The position numbers and the translations under genes were made by a program. Positions 56,746 through 64,000 of a stretch of 64,000 nt of DNA are shown piece after piece (position 1 is the first letter of the stretch; each line of letters opens with the position of its first letter). Below the pieces are notes generated by a model. That model did no database searches and was not told the origin of the DNA. It saw nothing but the letters and a program-made list of their open reading frames with translations. Origin of the DNA: [Actinomadura] parvosata subsp. kistnae (GTDB taxonomy: Bacteria; Actinomycetota; Actinomycetes; Streptosporangiales; Streptosporangiaceae); contig NZ_OOHJ01000015.1 of the NCBI RefSeq assembly GCF_900323885.1, forward strand, positions 1 through 64,000, written 5' to 3'.

Positions 56746-57837
56746 ATGACGGATGCGACCCAGCGGACCTCCAAGGAGTGGTCCTCTCTGTATGCCGGGA
56801 GACGTTCCGCACAGCTCGCCTTCACCGCATCATTGGCGACCCTCATCAAGGACCTGCTGGTGCGGGCGGGCATCGAGGTCGCGCTGTTGGAGTCGCGGAC
56901 CAAATCAGTGGCCAGTCTCGAAGAGAAGCTCGCTCGCAAGGGGAAGGCGTACGGCAACCCGCTGGAGGACATCGACGATCTCACGGGAATTCGGATCGTC
57001 ACGTACTATCTGGAGGATGTCGACGAGGTCGAGAGCATGCTGAAGCGTTCCTTCGATCTCCTGCCCGAACGATGCAGCCGGTGGACAGGCGAGCACCTCG
57101 ACCGGTTCGGCTACCGATCGAACCACTATGTCCTGAGAATCGGCGAGCATCGTGGTTCACTCGATGAGTGGAGCGAGTTCCGCGACATGCTCGCCGAGGT
57201 TCAGGTCCGCACGGCCCTGCAGCACGCTTGGTCTGCGATCAGCCACAAACTGGCGTACAAACGCGAGGACAGTGTGCCGAGGCCGCTGCGCCGCCGCCTC
57301 GCCATGCTCAGCGCGCTTTTCGAGCTCGCTGATGAACAGTTCTCCGGGCTGCGTGCCGACACGGATCGGCTACAGGGGACGTACCAGCGTCAGGTCCGTG
57401 ACCGTCGCCTGGACATCAGCATCGACCCGCTTTCCATTGCGGCGTTTCTCTCCGACGTTGATGTTTCTCGCAACCTGTCCGCACAGGTTCGCGAGGCCGG
57501 CTGGTCCGTCGACGGCGAAACCGTCTCCGAGGAGCAACTCAGACAGGACAGGACCGATCTGGTGACCGTGGCGGACCTCCTCGGCTTGGCGACCATCCAG
57601 GATCTTGAAGGGGTCCTGGCGGGACAGACCGTACCGCTCGTCCTGGAAGCCTTGCGGGAAGTGCAGGAGAAGGCCGGTGAAAAGGCGGAGACTTCGCTGG
57701 AGGATCTCCTCGCCCGCCTCCTCATCGTGTCGGCGCGAACCATTCCGGATGAGGCACTTGACATCTACGCCACCAAGATCGAGCGGGGAATCCGCGCCGT
57801 GCACCGCACCTTTCATTCTTCCCGAGAGGCTTCGTGA
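56746..57837 (+). CDS. RelA/SpoT-domain nucleotide pyrophosphokinase (gene 4)
   Basis: A 363-residue protein with a RelA/SpoT synthetase domain at residues about 40-175: SRTKSVASLEEKL (R51, K53), EDIDDLTGIRIVTYY (D78), FGYRSNHYVL (H127), and AEVQVRTALQHAWSAISHKL (E151, R155). These match the ATP- and GTP-binding residues of (p)ppGpp synthetases. HD hydrolase, TGS and ACT domains are absent. The C-terminal helical half (180-363) is unlike housekeeping synthetases. It could make alarmone or pyrophosphorylate another nucleotide or tRNA, as toxic members do. It overlaps gene 5. Confidence 0.87.
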   Translation: MTDATQRTSKEWSSLYAGRRSAQLAFTASLATLIKDLLVRAGIEVALLESRTKSVASLEEKLARKGKAYGNPLEDIDDLTGIRIVTYYLEDVDEVESMLKRSFDLLPERCSRWTGEHLDRFGYRSNHYVLRIGEHRGSLDEWSEFRDMLAEVQVRTALQHAWSAISHKLAYKREDSVPRPLRRRLAMLSALFELADEQFSGLRADTDRLQGTYQRQVRDRRLDISIDPLSIAAFLSDVDVSRNLSAQVREAGWSVDGETVSEEQLRQDRTDLVTVADLLGLATIQDLEGVLAGQTVPLVLEALREVQEKAGEKAETSLEDLLARLLIVSARTIPDEALDIYATKIERGIRAVHRTFHSSREAS

Positions 57838-58262
57838 TGGATGCTGCGCTGCTCGCCGGCATCTTCGCCCTCTTCGGCGTTGCCCTACAACAGACCTTTT
57901 CTCTCCTTTCGGCCAGGATCACCCAGCAGCAGCTGATCAACCAGGGCCGCCGGCAGGAGCATCGAGAACTGTACGGGCGCTATCTCGCTCAGGCGAGAAG
58001 GGTGCAACGGCTCCTCAAGGAGCTGAGCCGATCTCCAGCTGTGCAGAACGAGGACGGTCGCGAACGCGCTTCGGCGGAGCTCGACATCCTGGCCGAGATC
58101 ACCGCGGAGATCAGACTCGTGGCCCCCGGCAAGGTTGCGGCCGCCGTCGTCGATCTTGAGGATTCCATGCGACGGCATCTGCGTGACGGCGGTGATCTGC
58201 CTGACGGACTTCCGCTCGGCCCTGTGATCACCATCCTCAGCGCCGATCTGGCGCATATGTGA
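57834..58262 (+). CDS. Small membrane-anchored helical protein (gene 5)
   Basis: About 142 residues. One N-terminal membrane helix (AALLAGIFALFGVALQQTF) is followed by a long, charged, probably coiled helix (about residues 28-75) and a shorter domain. GTG at 57834 overlaps the stop of the synthetase gene (GTGA); ATG at 57837 is also possible. The overlap suggests a stoichiometric partner, perhaps a membrane anchor or antagonist of gene 4. I do not recognise the family. Confidence 0.7.
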   Translation: MMDAALLAGIFALFGVALQQTFSLLSARITQQQLINQGRRQEHRELYGRYLAQARRVQRLLKELSRSPAVQNEDGRERASAELDILAEITAEIRLVAPGKVAAAVVDLEDSMRRHLRDGGDLPDGLPLGPVITILSADLAHM

Positions 58263-58289
58263 AGCGACCGAACCAGCAGGGAGCTCATC

Positions 58290-60005
58290 GTGGAGCAGAC
58301 TCCCCAATCGGCAATTCAAGCCCTACTGGATGAAAGCGCCAGGCTGGAGGGCCCTGAGGCACCACTCCGCCGGTGGTGGTGGCTGGCCCTCCGCGTCGGC
58401 CTATGCCTGGGCATGGAGAGCTCCGAGGTCCGGACCAGCGTCCTGGCGAAGAGTTGGGGCGGCACAACCCTGGGACGGAGCTCCGCTGATGCCCTCCAAC
58501 GCGAACTCACAGGCATGCGGATCGCCATCGTGGTGAGTTTCGACCGGACGTCCTCCGCCGAGCTCGTCACCAACCTCCGCGCCTTCCTGACTCGGCCGGA
58601 TCACCCGTTGGAGACGGCTCTCGTGGTCACCCGGCAAGGGCCACATGTTCGGCTTGACACCGTTCTGGTGCGTGAAGGCTCCGACTGCCAATCCCTCGTA
58701 ACGGAGCTCTACGGTAAGGCGGCCGCGCGATTCGAGGAAGTCCGAGCCTCCCTGCCCGAGGATACGAAACCCCCGTTGCCCTCCAGCCGGCGGCCGGCAG
58801 CCGAACCGATTCCCGCGGGAACGTGGCTGGTGCCCACCGGCACCGGGACACAGTGGGATTGCGCGGGCGTCTGGATCGACGCCGGCCTGCTCGGCGAAGG
58901 CATTCCGGCCGTGGGTGATTGGACGGTGTTCGTCCGGTACGGCGTCGAAGGCCTGACACATGCGGTGACCGCGGTCGCGCGCGTCCGTGAGGTGAACCTT
59001 GCCATCGGCCCGCTACGCTTGGAATTCGACCGCCTCGCGGTCCCAGACGGAAGTGCGGACCTTACGCTCTCCGCCTTCGATCCTGGTATGACGCTGGAAA
59101 TCGTTCCCTTGACCTGGAGTCAGGCCACTTCGGCTTTCGCTGCTCAATCCATCCGGGAGCCGGACCTACTCGCCGGTGCCTCCTTCACCCCGGCGGACCT
59201 GATCCTCGATCTCGTGAACGGGGCCTACCCGAAGAACCTCCTCTTTAGCGTCGTGAGCTCGCTGCGGCGCGGGCGTCATCTCTTCATCGTCGGCCCGAAG
59301 GGATCCGGAAAGTCCAGGCTTGCCCGCGGACTGGCGCAGAGCGCCTGGCGCGCTTGGCTCAATCGCGGATACCAGATCCTGAGCGGTGCCAGCTACTGGA
59401 GCCTGGAGACAGCACTGGGGCCAGCCGAAGACGGCATATCCATTCCGTCCTCGTCCCCCGCACCGGAATGCGGGCCGTTGCTTTTGGCCGTCCAAAGTGA
59501 TCACTGGGTTATCGTCGAGGACCTGGGCTGCGAGGATGCCGAACATGCGCTGCCCGTCATCGAAGCCGCCATGGCGAGGTCCGAAGCCCGCACCATCTTC
59601 GGACCGGCTCGCCGACCGACCCTGATGTTCAACGGCAAGTCCGATCAGCGAGGATTCTCTGTTCAGCGAGAAGGCTGGTGGCGGGTGACAGTGACATCGC
59701 CTGATGCGCTGGAAGAATTCTCGCCGCGAACACGCAAGGTGATCCATCGGTTCTTCGACGTCGTCGACGTGCAGGACCCGCACGGGCCCGTCGTGCCGGC
59801 GTTCCGTCTCCAGGACGTCATGCATCCGGAGTTGGCGACACTCTTCTCCCTTCGTCTCCGGGCCGCCGGCGGCGACATCACCATGGGAAACGTGGAGCCG
59901 GCGATCGCTTATCTCAACGACCGTCTGGCCTTGGCCGGCCACACGGACGCCCCACTGGATCTGCCTGGTCTCGTTGAGGAGGCGATGGCCATTCTGCGTT
60001 CCTGA
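58290..60005 (+). CDS. P-loop ATPase with N-terminal sensor-like region (gene 6)
   Basis: A 571-residue protein. Residues about 1-150 are alpha/beta, about 175-275 are strand-rich, and an AAA-like module starts near 305 with Walker A GPKGSGKS (335-342). WVIVEDLG (about 408-415) takes the Walker B place, as in MoxR/McrB-type ATPases. The C-terminus is helical. GTG start with GGGAG six bases upstream, 27 bases after gene 5. It closes the cassette. The first half matches nothing I recognise. Confidence 0.78.
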   Translation: MEQTPQSAIQALLDESARLEGPEAPLRRWWWLALRVGLCLGMESSEVRTSVLAKSWGGTTLGRSSADALQRELTGMRIAIVVSFDRTSSAELVTNLRAFLTRPDHPLETALVVTRQGPHVRLDTVLVREGSDCQSLVTELYGKAAARFEEVRASLPEDTKPPLPSSRRPAAEPIPAGTWLVPTGTGTQWDCAGVWIDAGLLGEGIPAVGDWTVFVRYGVEGLTHAVTAVARVREVNLAIGPLRLEFDRLAVPDGSADLTLSAFDPGMTLEIVPLTWSQATSAFAAQSIREPDLLAGASFTPADLILDLVNGAYPKNLLFSVVSSLRRGRHLFIVGPKGSGKSRLARGLAQSAWRAWLNRGYQILSGASYWSLETALGPAEDGISIPSSSPAPECGPLLLAVQSDHWVIVEDLGCEDAEHALPVIEAAMARSEARTIFGPARRPTLMFNGKSDQRGFSVQREGWWRVTVTSPDALEEFSPRTRKVIHRFFDVVDVQDPHGPVVPAFRLQDVMHPELATLFSLRLRAAGGDITMGNVEPAIAYLNDRLALAGHTDAPLDLPGLVEEAMAILRS

Positions 60006-60083
60006 GCCGGCACGACTCCGGTCGTCGCACCTGGCCGGAGAGCCGGAAGGATCTCACCTCCCAGCGCACGATCCGACGCACGC

Positions 60084-60473
60084 TCAGGGTTGGCCGGCGG
60101 GCCGGCGCATCAGCTCGGCGTCGATCTGCGGCTGCACCGGGCCGGAGACCGGCGTGACGTTGGCGCGCAGCACCAGGCCGAGCACCAGCGACAGCACCGT
60201 GACCGCGGCGCCGATCTGGTCGGCGGTGAACTCCAGGCCGAAGCCCGCCACGGCGGTCATGAGCGTGGTCACCGCGCCCGTCAGCGCCGAGACCACGATG
60301 GGCCGGGTCATGACGGTGACGACGATCGACACGACGGCGCTGGCGATGGTCGAGATCGCGGCGACCTGCACCTGCGACAGGCCGAGCCCGAACGCGACCA
60401 GGAGCGCGACGAGCGCGTTCACCATGAACAGGATGACGGCGGGCTCCTGGCCCAGGATGGTGACCTTCTTCAC
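60084..60473 (-). CDS. Holin-like small membrane protein
   Basis: A 129-residue protein with three to four hydrophobic segments: EPAVILFMVNALVALLVAFG, IASAVVSIVVTVMT, and AVTVLSLVLGLVLR. It has a short hydrophilic C-terminus. The pattern resembles holins and related proteins of actinobacterial phages, and could be a phage remnant or domesticated protein. GTG at 60473 is chosen because AGGAGG lies 6 bases upstream. It is convergent with the cassette end. Confidence 0.6.
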   Translation of the reverse strand: MKKVTILGQEPAVILFMVNALVALLVAFGLGLSQVQVAAISTIASAVVSIVVTVMTRPIVVSALTGAVTTLMTAVAGFGLEFTADQIGAAVTVLSLVLGLVLRANVTPVSGPVQPQIDAELMRRPAGQP

Positions 60474-60523
60474 GACGCCCCTCCTACGAAAGAGCCGTAG
60501 AACCGAGCGTGAACCGATCCCCG

Positions 60524-61129
60524 TCAGGAGTCCAGGGTGATGCCTTCGCGGCGCAGGTCCTCGACGACGCCGTCCACCAGGCGGGTGGCGACGGTGTGGT
60601 GGAGCCGGCCGTGCTCGCGCAGCTCGCGGACGGCGGGCACCGGGTCGGGGTCGGCGAACAGGCGCTCGTCGGAGTAGTCGACGGGGCGGCCGGTCGGGTC
60701 GACGGTCCACCAGGAGGCTTCGAGGGCGATGCCGTTGGGGTCGCTGAAGTAGATGGAGCGCAGGAAGCCGTGGTCGACGACGTCGGTCACCTCGCAGCCG
60801 TGCGCCTTGAGCCGCTCGCGCAGCCGCAGCAGCGCGTCCTCGTCGGGCAGGTGCAGCGCGAGGTGGTCGAACTGGGCCGCCTTCGCGTACGGGACGCCGG
60901 CCGGCTTGGCGAAGCGGTCGAGCTCCTGGCCGGTGTACTCGAAGAAGGCGACGGTGTTGCCGGTGCCCACCTCGAAGAAGTAGTGCTTGAAGGCGGGGAC
61001 GGCGAGGGTGGTGACGAGGCGGGCGTCGAGCACGCCGTGCCAGAAGCGCACGGTGGCGTCCATGTCCGCGGTCACGAGGGCGAGGTGGTGCACGCCGCGC
61101 CAGTGCACCGTTTCCGGGGTCGCAGCCAT
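60524..61129 (-). CDS. VOC-superfamily (glyoxalase/dioxygenase-like) protein
   Basis: A 201-residue protein with two VOC modules. Likely metal ligands are His in GVHHLALVT, His in FDHLALHLPDEDAL, and Glu in IALEASWW. FLRSIYFSDPNGIALE is a typical second-module strand. The substrate is unknown; similar proteins include ring-cleaving dioxygenases and glyoxalases. Confidence 0.85.
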   Translation of the reverse strand: MAATPETVHWRGVHHLALVTADMDATVRFWHGVLDARLVTTLAVPAFKHYFFEVGTGNTVAFFEYTGQELDRFAKPAGVPYAKAAQFDHLALHLPDEDALLRLRERLKAHGCEVTDVVDHGFLRSIYFSDPNGIALEASWWTVDPTGRPVDYSDERLFADPDPVPAVRELREHGRLHHTVATRLVDGVVEDLRREGITLDS

Positions 61130-61238
61130 GCGTCAACCGTACGCCTTTCAACTATCGCGGGTAAGGGACATTGCCGTGGCGGCGACAGGGTGCTTAACGT
61201 GCTGTTGGCCACTACTTGACCGATAGGAGCCCTGCCTG

Positions 61239-64000
61239 ATGCATGACGACCGCGATCTGGTCGAAGCCCGGCTGAAGCGCGTACTGAACGAGCGGATCCG
61301 CCCGGCGATCTACCCCGAGTCCGTCCCCCTGGAGGTGGCCGTCTGGCACGCGCCCGGCGAGCCCGTGCCGGTGGCGGAGGGGCTGGCGGCCGAGCCCGAG
61401 CCGATCGCGGTGGGGCAGGCGTGGGGCGCGCCCTGGGGGACGAGCTGGTTCACCGTCACCGGCACCGTCCCCGTGGAGTGGAGCGGCCGGATCGTGGAGG
61501 CGATCCTGGACATCGGCTTCGACGCGGACCGGCCGGGCTTCCAGTGCGAGGGCCTGGTCTACCGGCCCGACGGCACGCCGGTGAAGGGCCTCAACCCGCG
61601 CAACCAGTGGGTCCGCGTCGCCGAGCCGGCCGAGGGCGGCGAGCGGGTGCGGCTGCACATCGAGGCCGCCTCCAACCCGATCATCCTGGGCCACGACGCG
61701 TTCCGGCCGACGCTGATGGGCGACAAGGAGACGGCCGGCAGCGACCCGCTGTACCTGCTGACCCGCATGGACCTGGCCGTCTTCGACAAGACGGTGTGGG
61801 AGCTGGTCATGGACCTGGAGGTGCTCGGCGAGCTGATGCTGGAGCTGCCCGTGGACAGTGGCCGCCGCTGGGAGCTGCTGCGCGCGGTGGAGCGGGCGCT
61901 GGACGCGGTGGACCTCCAGGACGTGAACGGCACCGCGGCGGCGGCCAGGGCGGAGCTGGCCGGGGTGCTGGCCGCGCCCGCGGTGCCGTCGGCGCACCGG
62001 ATCAGCGCGGTCGGGCACGCCCACATCGACTCGGCGTGGTTGTGGCCGCTGCGCGAGACCGTGCGCAAGGTGGCCCGGACGACGGCCAACATGACCGCGC
62101 TGCTGGAGGACGAGCCGGACTTCGTGTTCGCGATGTCGCAGGCCCAGCAGTGGGCGTGGGTCAAGGAGCACCGGCCCGAGGTGTGGGCGAAGGTGACCAA
62201 GGCGGTGGCGGCGGGCCGGTTCGTCCCGGCGGGCGGCATGTGGGTGGAGTCCGACACGAACATGCCGGGCTCCGAGGCGATGGCCCGGCAGTTCGTGCAC
62301 GGCAAGCGGTTCTTCATCGACGAGTTCGGCGTGGACAACGAGGAGGTGTGGCTGCCGGACACGTTCGGGTTCGCGGCCGGGCTGCCGCAGATCATCAAGG
62401 CGGCCGGGTCGAAGCGGCTGCTCACGCAGAAGATCTCGTGGAGCCAGACGAACACGTTCCCGCACCACACGTTCCTGTGGGAGGGCATCGACGGGACGCG
62501 CATCTTCACGCACTTCCCGCCGGTCGACACCTACAACTGCTCGATGCACGGCGGGGAGCTGGCGCACGCGGCCCGCAACTTCAAGGACAAGGGCACGGCC
62601 CGGCACTCCCTGGCCCCGACCGGCTGGGGCGACGGCGGCGGCGGCACGACGCGGGAGATGGTCGCCAAGGCGGCCCGGGTACGCGACCTGGAGGGCTCCC
62701 CCATGGTCACGTGGGAGACGCCGGCGGAGTTCTTCGCCAAGGCCGAGGCCGAGTACCCGCAGCCGCCCGTCTGGGTCGGCGAGCTCTACCTGGAGCTGCA
62801 CCGCGCCACCCTGACCAGCCAGGCCAAGACCAAGCAGGGCAACCGGCGCAGCGAGTCGCTGCTGCGGGAGGCCGAGCTGTGGGCCGCGACGGCGGCGGTG
62901 CGGGTGAACGTTCCCTACCCGTACGAGCGGCTCGACCGGATCTGGAAGACGGTGCTGCTGCACCAGTTCCACGACATCCTGCCGGGGTCGTCGATCGCGT
63001 GGGTGCACCGGGAGGCGCGCAGGACGTACGAGAGCGTGGCGCGGGAGCTGACCGAGATCATCGACGGCGCGCAGCGGGCGCTGGCCGGGCAGGGCACGGG
63101 CGAGCTGGTCTTCAACGGCGCCCCGCACGCCCGCCGCGGCGTCCCGGCCGGCGGCGCCGCTCCCGCCGTGCCCGCGTCCAAGGCCGAGGCGCGCCCGCGC
63201 GAGGGCGGCGGCTTCATGCTGGAGGACGAGCGGCTCCGCGTGGAGATCGACGGCCGCGGCCTGGTCGTGTCCGCCTTCGACCGGCGGGCGGGCAGGGAGG
63301 CGGTCGCGCCGGGCCGCGCGGCGAACCTGCTCCAGCTCCACCAGGACTTCCCCAACAAGTGGGACGCCTGGGACGTGGACGCGTTCTACCGCCACACGGT
63401 CACCGACCTCACCGACGGGGAGGTCCGGGCGGACGGCGGCACGGTCGTGGTGACGCGCACGTTCGGCGGCTCGGCGGTGACGCAGCGGCTCACGGTCACG
63501 GACGGGCGGCTGGAGATCGACACGGAGGTCGACTGGCACGAGACCGAGAAGTTCCTCAAGCTCGCCTTCCCGCTGGACGTGCGCGCCGACCGGTACGCCT
63601 CGGAGAGCCAGTACGGCCACGCCTTCCGCGCCACCCACACGAACACGAGCTGGGAGGCGGCCAAGTTCGAGGCGTGCAACCACCGTTTCGTGCACATCGA
63701 GGAGCCCGGGTGGGGCGTGGCGGTGGTCAACGACTCGACCTACGGCCACGACGTGACCCGCGAGGTGGACGAGCACGGCACGACCACGACGCTGCGCGTC
63801 TCGCTGCTGCGCGCCCCGCGCTTCCCGGACCCGGAGACCGACCAGGGCACGCACCGCTTCCGTCACGCGCTGGTGCCGGGCGCGACGATCGGCGACGCGG
63901 TGCGCGAGGGGTACTTCATCAACCTGCCCGAGCGCCGGGTCACCGGGGACACGCCGGTGGAGCCGCTGGTCACGGTGGACGACGACGCCGTGGTGGTGAC
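61239..64000 (+). CDS. GH38 alpha-mannosidase, 3' end outside the window
   Basis: 920 codons are visible and the frame is open at the edge. It has the N-terminal beta domain, then the catalytic domain with AVGHAHIDSAWLWPLRET (zinc His and Asp), GGMWVESDTNMPG, the nucleophile region VWLPDTFGFAAGLPQI, and LHQFHDILPGSSI (zinc His). The C-terminal beta domains follow from about residue 660. It removes alpha-linked mannose from glycans; no signal peptide is seen, so it is probably cytosolic. ATG at 61239 with TAGGAG upstream. Confidence 0.94.
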   Translation, partial: MHDDRDLVEARLKRVLNERIRPAIYPESVPLEVAVWHAPGEPVPVAEGLAAEPEPIAVGQAWGAPWGTSWFTVTGTVPVEWSGRIVEAILDIGFDADRPGFQCEGLVYRPDGTPVKGLNPRNQWVRVAEPAEGGERVRLHIEAASNPIILGHDAFRPTLMGDKETAGSDPLYLLTRMDLAVFDKTVWELVMDLEVLGELMLELPVDSGRRWELLRAVERALDAVDLQDVNGTAAAARAELAGVLAAPAVPSAHRISAVGHAHIDSAWLWPLRETVRKVARTTANMTALLEDEPDFVFAMSQAQQWAWVKEHRPEVWAKVTKAVAAGRFVPAGGMWVESDTNMPGSEAMARQFVHGKRFFIDEFGVDNEEVWLPDTFGFAAGLPQIIKAAGSKRLLTQKISWSQTNTFPHHTFLWEGIDGTRIFTHFPPVDTYNCSMHGGELAHAARNFKDKGTARHSLAPTGWGDGGGGTTREMVAKAARVRDLEGSPMVTWETPAEFFAKAEAEYPQPPVWVGELYLELHRATLTSQAKTKQGNRRSESLLREAELWAATAAVRVNVPYPYERLDRIWKTVLLHQFHDILPGSSIAWVHREARRTYESVARELTEIIDGAQRALAGQGTGELVFNGAPHARRGVPAGGAAPAVPASKAEARPREGGGFMLEDERLRVEIDGRGLVVSAFDRRAGREAVAPGRAANLLQLHQDFPNKWDAWDVDAFYRHTVTDLTDGEVRADGGTVVVTRTFGGSAVTQRLTVTDGRLEIDTEVDWHETEKFLKLAFPLDVRADRYASESQYGHAFRATHTNTSWEAAKFEACNHRFVHIEEPGWGVAVVNDSTYGHDVTREVDEHGTTTTLRVSLLRAPRFPDPETDQGTHRFRHALVPGATIGDAVREGYFINLPERRVTGDTPVEPLVTVDDDAVVV

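Noticed and set aside
61212..63866. Very long open frame on the minus strand (884 codons)
   Set aside because: It is antisense to the GH38 mannosidase, whose motifs are clear. Long antisense frames are expected in high-GC DNA with GC-rich third positions, and the product is Arg/Pro/Leu/Val-rich without domains.

Overview
The window is chromosomal DNA of a very GC-rich actinomycete. Evidence is the GC-dominated third codon positions, actinobacterial rRNA with no tRNA in the 16S-23S spacer, F420-type flavoproteins, the argCJBDFRGH order and LacI-type sugar control. The family is probably Streptosporangiaceae (Nonomuraea-like); that placement is inference from gene content, not from a search.

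Layout. 1-4963: an rRNA operon on the minus strand (23S cut by the window edge, complete 16S, leader with at least two promoters). 5012-9757: a divergent MarR / F420-type oxidoreductase pair, a GT39-like membrane glycosyltransferase surrounded and invaded by tandem repeats, tyrS, and a small PH-domain protein. 9697-18753: the complete arginine operon argCJBDFRGH on the minus strand with a 3-methyladenine glycosylase at its end; argC to argR are linked by 4-base ATGA overlaps, and an ARG-box-like palindrome precedes argC. 18907-28853: a rhamnose regulon (mutarotase, isomerase, aldolase/dehydrogenase fusion, kinase, GH42 glycosidase, Gfo/Idh oxidoreductase) around a LacI-type regulator, with AAAACGTTTT-like operators at each promoter. 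28917-34650: a formate dehydrogenase operon with catalytic Cys, followed by a 52-residue membrane peptide and a DUF4916 protein. 34665-37935: an amidase, a sulfatase and a sulfotransferase. 38001-47726: a peptidoglycan-salvage locus (MurR/RpiR regulator, oligopeptide ABC importer, MurQ, AnmK, a YfeW/AmiE-like serine hydrolase, a nitrilase). 47799-53095: a sensor-domain membrane protein, a very large secreted subtilase, and an alpha/beta hydrolase. 53315-60005: a compact six-gene cassette of visibly lower GC. 60084-64000: a holin-like membrane protein, a VOC protein and a GH38 alpha-mannosidase cut by the window edge.

The most unusual part is the 53315-60005 cassette. It combines a ClpX-like AAA+ ATPase, an unrecognised protein, a TraG/VirD4-like coupling ATPase without membrane anchor, a RelA/SpoT-type nucleotide pyrophosphokinase with intact motifs, a short membrane-anchored protein overlapping it, and a second P-loop ATPase. 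No recombinase, relaxase or conjugation pore gene is visible. I propose it as a candidate undescribed defence or stress system; that function is inference.

Three genes (nrfD-like, sulfatase, sensor-domain protein) each appear to lack one base inside a short G/C run. One of these falls exactly in the sulfatase active-site signature. The pattern suggests either homopolymer undercalling in the assembly or recent inactivation, and it should be resolved before those genes are called broken.
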